Source of the DNA: CAKRPJ01 sp934376955
GTDB taxonomy: Bacteria > Bacillota > Clostridia > Lachnospirales > Lachnospiraceae
DNA length: 25,986 nucleotides
Direction of reading: 5' to 3'
Assembly: GCA_934376955.1 (NCBI GenBank)
Contig: CAKRPJ010000032.1
Span: 1-25,986 of the forward strand
The notes beneath the pieces are model-generated. The model saw only the letters and a list, made by a program, of their open reading frames with translations, had not been told where the DNA came from and ran no database searches. Both the position numbers and the translations under genes were made by a program. Positions within the stretch are counted from its first letter, which is position 1. Each line of letters begins with the position of its first letter. Positions 14,458 to 22,052 of this stretch are shown in pieces.

Positions 14458-16032
14458 CTATTCTTCTATATACCAGTCCGCAATATTTGCTCTGTTATAC
14501 TGTGCACGGAAGCTGAATCCCTGTAAAGCATCCGATACACCATATACAGAATCTGTTTCTGCAAACGGCATGGAATACTTTAAGTCGTACAGGTAATCCT
14601 GAATTTCTCCAAGGAGAGCCGCTCTTTCTTCTGTTCCGTAGAGCTGTTTTAATTCCTGAAGCTTGCCATCCAGCCAGTCATCGTTCGGAGCCAGTCTGGA
14701 ACCAAATGCCTTTTCATAGATGATCAGGATATTGGAAACTTCATCTGCAGTCGCTACTCGGATCGAAGCATCCCACGGTCCCTGAGCCTCACGTGTTGCG
14801 AGAGCACTCTGCTCAATGTTGACGGTCACACCAACTGCTGCCCAGTAGCTCTGGATGATCTCTGCCATTCTCTGATATGTATTGCCCGGTAAAATATGAA
14901 GCTCGAAGGAAAGATTCTCTGCTCCGGCCTCCTTTAAAAGCTCTTTGGCCTTTTCCGGATTGTATTCCCAGATTCCTTCTTCTTTAAAGCCCTCTGCAAT
15001 ATTCGGATATACACCGGTCAATGTGGTGGCCTCTCCGTCAAAAGCAGCCTTTGTCAGGTTATCGAAATCAATTGCATAAGCAAGTGCATGACGAACTCGT
15101 TTATCTGCAAATTTCTGATTATCCATTGCAAGGCAGATCAGATAATAAGAATAAGATAATCCGCGCTCGGAATGGTAACCATCGATATCATCGATACGTG
15201 CTGCATCTGCACCATCAATATAGTAAGCCAGATCTGCTTCTCCGGTCTCAAGTGCGATAATTCTGTTTGCTTCTTCAGCAATGAAATTAATGCGGACATT
15301 CGGCGTTTTTGCCGGCTCGCCCCAATATTTATCGTTTCTTGTAAGAAGCATGCTGGATCCGGATACCCACTCGCTTAATGTATAAGCACCGGTACCAACC
15401 GGGTTTCTGGCGTAGTTTTCTGCACCGACTTCTTCCATTGTCTCCTTATCTCCGATCCATGTACGTCCACCTGCCAGAACATACAATGCAGGGGCATAGG
15501 GAGTATACATGGAAATCACGACTGTATGATCGTCTTCTGCATAAGAAGAATCCGGATCATACCAGCTCATTGTGGAGATCGCTGTCGAATCATTTTTTGT
15601 CCGAGCCAGCGAATACAATACATCATCCGCAGTAAATGCATTTCCATTGCTGAACACTACATCCTCACGAAGCTTAAAGCGGATATGGGTATCGTCGGTC
15701 TGTTCCCATTCTGTCGCAAGACGCGGAGTGATCGAACCATCCTCATCATAACGCACCAGACCATCATAAATCTGATTCATAATGATATTGTTGGAAACGC
15801 CATTGCCTCGGCACGGATCCATAGTATCCGGCTCCTGCTGTGCTGCGAGGGTAAGAGTATCTTTAACAGATTTTGCCTCAGTAGATGCCGATGCGCTTTC
15901 ACCGGATCCTGAACTATCCGTGGATGCTGATGCTTTCTCTGTCGGTGCAGCATTTCCACCGCCGCAGCCGGTCAAGGCTGTCATAACCATTGAACCAGCG
16001 AGTAAAAGGGACACGATACTTCTTTTCTTCAT
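14458..16032 (-). CDS. oppA: Family 5 peptide/nickel-type substrate-binding lipoprotein (OppA/DppA-like)
   Basis: About 524 residues from ATG 16032, which has AAGGAGG eight bases upstream; the longer frame from 16077 lacks a site and would spoil the signal peptide. Signal MKKRSIVSLLLAGSMVMTAL, lipobox LTGC, then a Ser/Ala/Thr-rich linker (residues 30-60). The family signature appears as EPDTMDPCRGNGVSNNIIMNQIYDGLVRYDEDGSITPRLA and later RVRHALAYAIDFDNL. Size and motifs fit family 5 binding proteins, which bring peptides, opines, nickel or other compounds to Opp/Dpp permeases. The link with creatininase-type and C-N hydrolase genes suggests an amide-containing, perhaps non-peptide, ligand. It has its own strong promoter (16207-16235) and a leader of about 170 bases. 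Confidence 0.93.
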   Translation of the reverse strand: MKKRSIVSLLLAGSMVMTALTGCGGGNAAPTEKASASTDSSGSGESASASTEAKSVKDTLTLAAQQEPDTMDPCRGNGVSNNIIMNQIYDGLVRYDEDGSITPRLATEWEQTDDTHIRFKLREDVVFSNGNAFTADDVLYSLARTKNDSTAISTMSWYDPDSSYAEDDHTVVISMYTPYAPALYVLAGGRTWIGDKETMEEVGAENYARNPVGTGAYTLSEWVSGSSMLLTRNDKYWGEPAKTPNVRINFIAEEANRIIALETGEADLAYYIDGADAARIDDIDGYHSERGLSYSYYLICLAMDNQKFADKRVRHALAYAIDFDNLTKAAFDGEATTLTGVYPNIAEGFKEEGIWEYNPEKAKELLKEAGAENLSFELHILPGNTYQRMAEIIQSYWAAVGVTVNIEQSALATREAQGPWDASIRVATADEVSNILIIYEKAFGSRLAPNDDWLDGKLQELKQLYGTEERAALLGEIQDYLYDLKYSMPFAETDSVYGVSDALQGFSFRAQYNRANIADWYIEE

Positions 16033-16137
16033 TCTACTACCTCCTTGAGTTTTTATAAAATGCACACGAATTTCCATGGATGAAATATTCGTAATATCAT
16101 TTTGTACGTGAGTATGGGGTTGAACTTGGATTGTGGC

Positions 16138-16155
16138 GTATTTGTATTACGGACA
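16138..16155 (-). promoter_or_regulatory. Candidate GntR operator in oppA leader
   Basis: Minus-strand TGTCCGTAATACAAATAC resembles TGTCCGTATTTAACCAATAC at 17280-17299 just downstream of the gntR promoter. The shared core is TGTCCGTA, with a common CAAATAC/CCAATAC end. It lies about 45-62 bases after the predicted oppA start, where a bound repressor could block elongation. The match is short and found by eye. Confidence 0.35.
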
Positions 16156-16206
16156 TTTGTTATAACTTAATTTTAAATTTAAAATTTAAAATTTTAAATT
16201 GATCTC

Positions 16207-16235
16207 ATTATAATTCTTTGTGTATAATTTGTCAA
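16207..16235 (-). promoter_or_regulatory. Perfect-consensus sigma-A promoter of oppA
   Basis: Minus strand TTGACA, 17 bases, TATAAT. The downstream region (16163-16200) is an A/T-only-like tract with overlapping TTTAAATTT palindromes. Such a strong promoter for a catabolic operon implies repression, plausibly by the adjacent GntR regulator. Confidence 0.88.
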
Positions 16236-16321
16236 TAAAATTTGAAGTATATTGTAATTTATTTTGCATTTTTACTATGCATCGTTATTTTATTAACCAT
16301 GTGGTTGTAAAAATAAATTAA

Positions 16322-16453
16322 AGAATGTGCCTTGGCACATTCTGCGCCTCGCACGGTCGCTTGCAACAACCTACATTTTCGCGCGAGTGCGCATCTTTGG
16401 CACGTAAGTGCCTTTTTATGTAACAGGGAATTCCTCGGAATTCCTGTTACATA
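16322..16453. other. Array of hairpins in the oppA-gntR intergenic region
   Basis: Four hairpins in about 130 bases: AGAATGTGCC-tt-GGCACATTCT (16322-16343, perfect 10-bp stem; on the minus strand followed by a T-rich tail, so a possible terminator); a long stem at 16342-16393 (TGCGC and CTCGCGCG pairing with CGTGCGAG and GCGCA); GGCAC/GTGCC (16399-16412); and a stem of about 16 bp at 16417-16453 with one bulge, built on TATGTAACAG...CTGTTACATA. No open frame explains it. It may be another structured repeat or a tandem terminator region, but there is one copy here. Confidence 0.55.
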
Positions 16454-16499
16454 AAAAAAAAGAAAGCACCAACAGTATTTTTCAACTGTCAGTACTTTC
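16453..16499 (-). terminator. Intrinsic terminator after gntR and repeat copy D
   Basis: Minus strand: GAAAGTaCTgACAGT pairs with ACTGTtGGtGCTTTC, followed by nine T. It is strong and separates gntR from the oppA promoter. Confidence 0.85.
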
Positions 16500-16513
16500 T
16501 CCTATTTGCACAT

Positions 16514-16589
16514 TGTAAAGCGGACATTCGCAATCCGCTTCGCTACTTGCTCATGAACGCAGTCGCTTCGCGATCTGTCAGTGGGAGTT
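16514..16589 (-). repeat. Structured repeat, copy D (3' half)
   Basis: About 70 bases nearly identical to the 3' half of copy C (about two differences): the 3' strand of branch 2 (ACTCCCACTGACAG), branch 3 (TCGC-gaa-GCGA), the outer 3' strand CTGCGTTCA, and the tail GAGCAAGTAGCGAAGCGGAT up to CTTTACA. The 5' half is missing; gntR coding sequence runs into it. A terminator follows, as at copy C. Confidence 0.85.
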
Positions 16590-17249
16590 TTCTCGATTGA
16601 GATAAAAATCCCGGATCCTTTGCGTGATATCCAGACGGCACATCTCAATATGCTCCTTCGCAGCTTCGCGGGCCTTCTCCTCCTCATTCGCGATCATATA
16701 ATCCATTATTTTCAGATGCCAGTTTTCAAGCTCTCTGTGAGAGTTCCATTGATTTCCCAAAGAATACTTGATCCCGCCATATTGATACAATACAGGAAGA
16801 TAAACCTCATACAGGCATTTATTTCCCGTCTCCTCAACAAAAGCTTTATGAAACTCAAGATTATTGATAATACTATTTACGAAATCTCCACGCTCCATCA
16901 GATTTTTTGTTTCCCGGACCATCCCCTTCAGCCGTTCAAACCGCTGAAGATCCGGGTCCTGCATGTGCAGCGTGATCGCATGCTGTTCCAAAAGACATCG
17001 CACATTACACACATCATCAAGCATTTTTTCTGTCGGAACCAGCATCAGAAACTTCCCGCCGCTGTTCACGGTAAGAACTTTTTCATTGGCAAGCTGTTTT
17101 AATGCCTGAACGACCGGGGTACGGCTTATCGAGAATTCATTTGCAAGCTCTGCCGGATCGATCCTTTCGCCTGCATGATACTTCCCTTCATACAATGCCT
17201 CGATAAATTTGTCATGAATTGTTTCTTCTAAACGTTTCTTTAAAATCAT
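16578..17249 (-). CDS. GntR-family regulator with FCD ligand domain
   Basis: A 223-residue DNA-binding protein. Residues 1-70 form the winged helix of GntR proteins (GKYHAGERIDPAELANEFSISRTPVVQALKQL), and 80-215 the helical FCD domain, with candidate metal/ligand positions Asp, His (EFHKAF), His (HLKIMDY) and His (EHIEM). FCD regulators typically bind small carboxylates or sugar acids and repress adjacent catabolic operons. GGGAG lies before the ATG at 17249. The last residues and stop (NSH, TGA at 16580-16578) come from repeat copy D, so the natural C-terminus was probably altered slightly. It is transcribed ahead of, and likely controls, the opp operon. Confidence 0.9.
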   Translation of the reverse strand: MILKKRLEETIHDKFIEALYEGKYHAGERIDPAELANEFSISRTPVVQALKQLANEKVLTVNSGGKFLMLVPTEKMLDDVCNVRCLLEQHAITLHMQDPDLQRFERLKGMVRETKNLMERGDFVNSIINNLEFHKAFVEETGNKCLYEVYLPVLYQYGGIKYSLGNQWNSHRELENWHLKIMDYMIANEEEKAREAAKEHIEMCRLDITQRIRDFYLNRENSH

Positions 17250-17279
17250 TGCACTCTCCCAAACACTAAGCGATATTAT

Positions 17280-17299
17280 TGTCCGTATTTAACCAATAC
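17280..17299 (+). promoter_or_regulatory. Candidate GntR operator at the gntR promoter
   Basis: TGTCCGTATTTAACCAATAC, just downstream of the predicted gntR start (about 17305), resembles the sequence in the oppA leader (16155-16138, opposite orientation). It would suit autoregulation. By-eye match only. Confidence 0.35.
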
Positions 17300-17311
17300 C
17301 CACTTTTAATA

Positions 17312-17340
17312 ATTGTAGCTAATGTTTGAAACAAATGCAA
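17312..17340 (-). promoter_or_regulatory. Promoter of gntR
   Basis: Minus strand TTGCAT, 17 bases, TACAAT, with the predicted start about 55 bases before the ATG at 17249. Confidence 0.7.
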
Positions 17341-17410
17341 GTATCTGTTTGCAATACAATTTCTGATTTGTTCAGAATGTTATCTTTTGAGTTTTATTTT
17401 GTACTTCATC

Positions 17411-19717
17411 TTACTGTAAAATCTCCCCGATGTCTTCCAGCTCACATCCACTATAGAAGAATTGAAGAATCTCTTTGAAATTTTTCCCCTGCTTTGCCAT
17501 TCCCTGGGCTCCGTTCTGGCTCATTCCGACTCCATGTCCGTAGCCGCCGCCGTAAATTACAAATCGGGTATCATTGTTCTCATCCGTTCCCTCATTTTCA
17601 ATATAGATAAAGCCGCTGGGAAGTGTATCCCAGCCTGTGATTGTACTTCCGTCCTTTTTGTTATAGACAAGAGACGGACTCCCCAGGACGCTTCGTATCC
17701 TGCTCTGTCCCGTATATGTCTTTGTTCCCTCTGTTCCTACCACTTTAAGCGCCTTTGCGATGCCGCCGGGCCCTCGCGAGGTGATCGTAAGCCCGGTTAT
17801 CTTACCGATCCCGTCGATCTTCTCACTTAAAGAATTTCCCGTTACCACCGTATTCCAGCGGAACATGGCAAAATCAGAATCAAAGGCCTGTACGTCATTC
17901 CTTTTTATAAACGCACCAAAGGCATCGTTAGACGAAAGATCCATGGTTTTTCCTTTTTCATCTAATGTGACTGCACGAAGATAAGGCACACTGGAGGCTT
18001 CTGCTCCCCAAAGAGTACCATCTGTACTGTGTCCACAGGAGGTAGAGTAGTAAAACGCCTCCACCGGTTCTCTCTCATAGACCAGCATTTGGCCGAAGGT
18101 TTCATTCACGGCTGCATCCGTGGAATCAAAGGTACCTGTATTATTGTAGACCTGAAAATTGGTACTGTCATCCACATGAGCACCGTAAGCCGAATAGGTA
18201 TTCCCCTGGATCTGCTTCCATGCATACGTTCGGGCACAGATCGCCTGGGCCTTTAACGCTTCGATCTCATAAGTGGACGGCATTTCACTCGGGATCACCC
18301 TCTTTAAATATTCTTCGAGGTTGACCTCATTAAGCAGAAGCAGCCCGTTTTCCTCAGCCGTGATCTCCACATGTCCCGGATAGACAGGGATCCCCTGGGC
18401 TCTCTCGATGGATTCGACCCGGATCAGACCTCCCTCATCAGTCGGCCGGAAGCTCATTCTTCCTTCCGATAGGCGAGAATCTCCCGATTCGATCGTAATG
18501 GCTTCTCCCGCCGGCACGGAATAAGTAGTTTTATTCTTTTCGCTGCCATATTCAAGAATCGCTGCACTGTCACAGCTTACTGTGATCTTAGAATGGAACA
18601 GGGATTTAAAGCCGCTTGTCATCAGCAGGATGCGGATATTTTCTATATCGGGCTTTTCTGTTGTCAGAGCGGCACATATCTCACCGCCCGCAACCACAAA
18701 TATCTGGGCATGGTATCCGACCAGAATATCTTTTTTCTGCTGCTCCCGCAAGACACCGAAGGTTCGATAAACCTTAAAATCCTCTGAAAGCGGAACCAGA
18801 CCGTATCCCTCGATCTCGATCTCATTTTCGCGGACAGAAAGCACCGTGCCGGTAATCGAATCCTTTTTTAATACGAGCTTCTGCGGGCGTCCTTTTTTTA
18901 AATAAAGATCACCGATCTGACCCGTGATCTCCTCCTCATTTTTTAAAACACCCTTTACTGGAAATTTCCTCTGGATATTTCCGATAAAAATTGTCACCGT
19001 ATTTCCGGAGCAGCCGGATATCCATGCGTTGCTGTATACGATCGCGTCCGAAACCACACGTTCAACTTTTATGATCTCGCGATCCCTGACTAAAAGCTCC
19101 ACACGCCGATCAATATAGGAATCCATATACAGTCCGTCAAAGCGGAACTTTCCGTCACTTGTATACGCTGTCCACGCAGCTGCTGCCTCCACATTGCCGG
19201 GAGTTCCGTATATATCTGTTTCCAGCTTTTTTACATTGCCGTCCGGATCACAGGCCTTTCGGAAGCTGTCGTAAAATTTCCAGAATTCCTCCTGCCCGAC
19301 TGCTTTTTTCGCCTTCCGGCTTCCGGCCTCTGTTATGTATGCGGTAAGCTCCCCGTCTGTTTTTCCAAGAGCTACAGCGAACCCGGAGAGCTCCCCATAA
19401 GTAACAGCGGCAAGGGCCCTCTCCTCCTTCGCCGGACATTCTTCCGGATTCAGATATCCTGTTTCATAGAGGTAATCCATGTATTTTCCATACCATTCCT
19501 TATCGGAACCGTCAGAAAAATACGTGGTTTCCGGTGCGCTTTTTTCAATTTCATCCGCACTGTTTAAAGCCAGTGCGATCGCTCTGGACGCCGCGGCGCA
19601 TGAAACACCGTTTCCGTGGGGCTCCAGCAGGACAATAACGATCAGCAGGGTGACAACTATCGTCATCATCCCTGCCACCCAGTTGATCATTTTTTTTGTT
19701 TCATCCATACTTTTCAT
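17411..19717 (-). CDS. SpoIID/LytB-domain protein with long N-terminal region
   Basis: A 768-residue protein with an N-terminal membrane anchor (residues 12-32, WVAGMMTIVVTLLIVIVLL). The C-terminal third, from about 450, is a SpoIID domain: VNLEEYLKRVIPSEMP with the predicted catalytic Glu478, AQAICARTYAW, AFYYSTSCGHSTDGTLWGA and near the end GYGHGVGMSQNGAQGMA. SpoIID-type enzymes are lytic transglycosylases acting on denuded peptidoglycan. Residues 60-450 have no domain I can name; part (YGKYMDYLYETGYL) loosely resembles an SLH motif. Much larger than sporulation SpoIID (about 340 residues), so this is probably a paralogue for cell wall turnover. Its ATG overlaps the stop of the upstream AI-2E-type gene (ATGA). 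Confidence 0.88.
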   Translation of the reverse strand: MKSMDETKKMINWVAGMMTIVVTLLIVIVLLEPHGNGVSCAAASRAIALALNSADEIEKSAPETTYFSDGSDKEWYGKYMDYLYETGYLNPEECPAKEERALAAVTYGELSGFAVALGKTDGELTAYITEAGSRKAKKAVGQEEFWKFYDSFRKACDPDGNVKKLETDIYGTPGNVEAAAAWTAYTSDGKFRFDGLYMDSYIDRRVELLVRDREIIKVERVVSDAIVYSNAWISGCSGNTVTIFIGNIQRKFPVKGVLKNEEEITGQIGDLYLKKGRPQKLVLKKDSITGTVLSVRENEIEIEGYGLVPLSEDFKVYRTFGVLREQQKKDILVGYHAQIFVVAGGEICAALTTEKPDIENIRILLMTSGFKSLFHSKITVSCDSAAILEYGSEKNKTTYSVPAGEAITIESGDSRLSEGRMSFRPTDEGGLIRVESIERAQGIPVYPGHVEITAEENGLLLLNEVNLEEYLKRVIPSEMPSTYEIEALKAQAICARTYAWKQIQGNTYSAYGAHVDDSTNFQVYNNTGTFDSTDAAVNETFGQMLVYEREPVEAFYYSTSCGHSTDGTLWGAEASSVPYLRAVTLDEKGKTMDLSSNDAFGAFIKRNDVQAFDSDFAMFRWNTVVTGNSLSEKIDGIGKITGLTITSRGPGGIAKALKVVGTEGTKTYTGQSRIRSVLGSPSLVYNKKDGSTITGWDTLPSGFIYIENEGTDENNDTRFVIYGGGYGHGVGMSQNGAQGMAKQGKNFKEILQFFYSGCELEDIGEILQ

Positions 19718-20961
19718 TGCCTTTTCAGATATTTTCCACTGTCTTCATCGATCTTTACTAAGTCTTCATAATCCTTTGTTTCTGAAGATAGCTTTTTCTT
19801 TAACAGCAGGTATGTCTGCAGCTTTCCGAACAGATCAAAAATTACGGCTGTCAGCGGAACAGCGATTATCATTCCGACAAAGCCATAGATCCCGCCAAAC
19901 AGAAGAATGGAAAACAGAACCCAGAAGCTGGAGAGCCCCGTCGAGTTTCCGAGGATCTTCGGGCCAAGGATATTTCCGTCAAACTGCTGCAGAACAAGGA
20001 TGAGGCCGATAAAGTAAAGGCACTGCTTCGGACTGATCAGAAATACCAGTACCGCACTCGGGATCGCACCGATAAACGGGCCAAAGAAGGGAATGATGTT
20101 GGTCACACCGACGATCACACTGATCAGGAGTGCATAAGGCAGCCGGAACAGATTCATCAGAATAAAGCAGATCACTCCGATGATCAGGGAATCTATAAGC
20201 TTTCCGATAATAAAACCGGAAAATACCTTATGGATATAGCGAAATTCCTCCACTGTCGCATTTGCCACCTGAAGGGGCAGAAACGTATAGATCAGTTTTT
20301 TCCCCTGCGCTGCCAGCGTTTCCTTGATATTTAAAAGATAGATCATAACGATGACGCCGATCAGAAGATTCTTTGCCGTTGAAAAAACTCCCATTACGCC
20401 GACCGAGACCCCGCCAAGGATCTTTTCCAGATTTTCAATGTTGAGGATCAGATTAGAACCCGCCCACTCCTGAAAATCAATTACGGCCTTCTGATAAGCG
20501 CTTAACACAGCTTCCTCTATCGGCGGATTATTGGCAAACAGTCCGGTCAGCCACTGGTATACATTCTGGACATATACCGGCATGGTGTTGATAATGCCCA
20601 GTATACTGGCATGAAGCTGGGGGATGATCATCATAGCAAGACTTGCCACTATCACATACAGGAAAAGAAGGCTGGCTGCGGTTCCCACGATCTTGCCGGC
20701 CGATGCGGCGCCCTTTTCACTTTTAAACAGCTTTACCGCCACATCGGAGGTGATACGCGCTCCCATATTGTAGACCGGGGAAAACAGAAAAGCCAGAATT
20801 GCACCGCATATAATCGGAGCAAGGATCGACAGGAGCTGTTTTCCCATACCGGCTACTGACTTTCTCTCTATAAACAGGAATACCAGTGCAACAGCAGCTG
20901 CTATTACCAGTACCGCGGTAACTCCTGCGTAAATGTACTTTTCAAATCTGTTATTCTTCAT
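19714..20961 (-). CDS. AI-2E family membrane transporter
   Basis: A 415-residue polytopic membrane protein of the AI-2E exporter family (PF01594). It has an N-terminal pair of segments (YIYAGVTAVLVIAAAVALVF, LLSILAPIICGAILAFLF), a central soluble stretch with NNPPIEEAVLSAYQ, and the family's C-terminal core SVIVGVTNIIPFFGPFIGAIP followed by GNSTGLSSFWVLFSILLFGG and GMIIAVPLTAVIFDL. About seven or eight membrane segments are visible. Family members export autoinducer-2 in E. coli or work as Na+/H+ antiporters in others, so the cargo is open. It is the first gene of a two-gene operon with the SpoIID-like gene, behind the promoter at 21007-21035. Confidence 0.88.
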   Translation of the reverse strand: MKNNRFEKYIYAGVTAVLVIAAAVALVFLFIERKSVAGMGKQLLSILAPIICGAILAFLFSPVYNMGARITSDVAVKLFKSEKGAASAGKIVGTAASLLFLYVIVASLAMMIIPQLHASILGIINTMPVYVQNVYQWLTGLFANNPPIEEAVLSAYQKAVIDFQEWAGSNLILNIENLEKILGGVSVGVMGVFSTAKNLLIGVIVMIYLLNIKETLAAQGKKLIYTFLPLQVANATVEEFRYIHKVFSGFIIGKLIDSLIIGVICFILMNLFRLPYALLISVIVGVTNIIPFFGPFIGAIPSAVLVFLISPKQCLYFIGLILVLQQFDGNILGPKILGNSTGLSSFWVLFSILLFGGIYGFVGMIIAVPLTAVIFDLFGKLQTYLLLKKKLSSETKDYEDLVKIDEDSGKYLKRQ

Positions 20962-21006
20962 AGTTCCCTCTTTCCGGATCGTTACTCTGTTGAAATATCC
21001 TGTTAC

Positions 21007-21035
21007 AGAATAACATATTTCTGTCTTTTGCTCAA
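21007..21035 (-). promoter_or_regulatory. Promoter of the AI-2E/SpoIID operon
   Basis: Minus strand TTGAGC, 17 bases, TATTCT, with TG one base before the -10. It lies just after the 6S-like terminator. Confidence 0.6.
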
Positions 21036-21041
21036 CTATAT

Positions 21042-21079
21042 CCTTAAAAAACAGGAAAGCAGCGATTTCTCGCTGCTTT
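21042..21079 (-). terminator. Intrinsic terminator of the 6S-like RNA
   Basis: Minus strand AAAGCAGCGA-GAAA-TCGCTGCTTT, a perfect 10-bp stem with a GNRA loop, then CCTGTTTTTT. Confidence 0.92.
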
Positions 21080-21283
21080 TATCTTTTGCAATCCCAAAAT
21101 GCCGTTTCCTGCATAATTGACTCCTAGCAAGGCTAGGTGGGCGACCGCACTTAAACTTCTGCCTTCCACTCAAAAGGAGGCCTGACATCCGTTTAAAAAT
21201 ATAGGAATCCCGTATGTCAAAATGTAGGTTCAAAATAAACAGGATTATCGAACATTCCAGGAATTGCTCTCCTGCTTCGTTAT
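21080..21283 (-). ncRNA. ssrS: Probable 6S RNA
   Basis: A non-coding stretch with its own consensus promoter and terminator. The transcript contains TTTTGAACCTACATTTTGAC, a stem GACAT/ATGTC, the block GGCCTCCTTTTGAGTGGAAG, GTGCGGTCGCCCACCT and the hairpin CCTAGC-ctt-GCTAGG. A closing stem forms between CCTaCAT (near 21228-21222) and ATGcAGG (21114-21108), continued by TTGA/TCAA. I recognise this pattern as the Clostridia-type 6S RNA, which binds sigma-A RNA polymerase; this is from memory of the family, not a covariance search. Length (about 200-235 nt) fits. It is free-standing between the HAD phosphatase and AI-2E genes. Confidence 0.65.
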
Positions 21284-21289
21284 GGATAC

Positions 21290-21318
21290 ATTATAGCGCA
21301 TCTGATCTTTTTTGTAAA
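21290..21318 (-). promoter_or_regulatory. Promoter of the 6S-like RNA
   Basis: Minus strand TTTACA, 17 bases, TATAAT; near-perfect sigma-A promoter with the predicted start near 21283. Confidence 0.85.
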
Positions 21319-21343
21319 GCGGAATGAAAGACGCAAATGAATA

Positions 21344-21997
21344 TCAGATGGTTTTTATTAACTCGCCCAGCTCCTTCGGAGTTTTTGCAATCCAGTCGGC
21401 TCCGGCCTTTTTCAGTTCTTCTTCACTGCCGTATCCGTACAGAATACCGATAGCCGGGATACCGGCTTTGTGGGCGCCTTCTATGTCATGGCGTCTGTCA
21501 CCGACCATAACGATATTTTCTCTGTCGGTAAGTCCGTTTTCTTCCATCACATAGCGAATCACTTCAGCCTTTTTTGCTCTGTTATTATCATCGCATGCGC
21601 CGCCGATAAACTCGAAATAACGAGTCAATTCAAAATACTCCAGTACTCTCTTTGCCATTGTCTCCGGCTTTGAGGTGGCGACAAAAAGCTTAAAGCCTGA
21701 TTTTTTTAATTCTTCAAGCATCTCTCTGATACCGGCATAGGGGGAATTTTCCATCCACCCTTTTTTATTATAATACTCGCGGAACACGAAAACAGCGTCC
21801 CGGGCATCTTCATCCGAAAAATGATAATATTCTTTAAAGCTGTCCGGAAGCGGAGGACCCACAAAGGGTTTGAGAATATCCAAATCCTCCACTGTTATCC
21901 CGTAATGCTTCAGGGCGTACTGTACTGCTCTTGTAATTCCCGGCATGGAATCTGTCAGTGTTCCATCCAGATCAAAGAAAATATTGTTCTTGCTCAT
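21344..21997 (-). CDS. HAD-superfamily phosphatase (phosphoglycolate phosphatase-like)
   Basis: A 217-residue HAD hydrolase. Motif I is FFDLDGTLTDS (nucleophile Asp9, acid Asp11), motif II VATSKPE, motif III a Lys in the MAKRV/NNRAKKAEV region, and motif IV VGDRRHDIEGA. The helical cap between motifs I and II (about 15-80) is of the C1 type seen in phosphoglycolate phosphatase and PpaX-like enzymes. Exact substrate unknown; small phosphoesters or pyrophosphate are typical. GAGGAG precedes the ATG at 21997. It lies 55 bases after the SleB-type hydrolase gene and is probably co-transcribed with it. Confidence 0.88.
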   Translation of the reverse strand: MSKNNIFFDLDGTLTDSMPGITRAVQYALKHYGITVEDLDILKPFVGPPLPDSFKEYYHFSDEDARDAVFVFREYYNKKGWMENSPYAGIREMLEELKKSGFKLFVATSKPETMAKRVLEYFELTRYFEFIGGACDDNNRAKKAEVIRYVMEENGLTDRENIVMVGDRRHDIEGAHKAGIPAIGILYGYGSEEELKKAGADWIAKTPKELGELIKTI

Positions 21998-22052
21998 ACT
22001 TCTCTCCTCTTAAGCAATATAGTCAAAATGGAATTTGCTCCGCCCTCTTACC

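Noticed and set aside
16032..16077. Upstream ATG at 16077 as the oppA start
   Set aside because: It lacks a ribosome site and would put 15 hydrophilic residues before the signal peptide; ATG 16032 has AAGGAGG.
16417..16453. The long hairpin as a plus-strand terminator
   Set aside because: On the plus strand the stem is followed by an A-run, not T; and no plus-strand gene ends here. Listed only as a hairpin.
3038..16589. The repeat copies as a CRISPR array
   Set aside because: Copies are far apart, in both orientations and of different lengths, with no regular spacers or cas genes.
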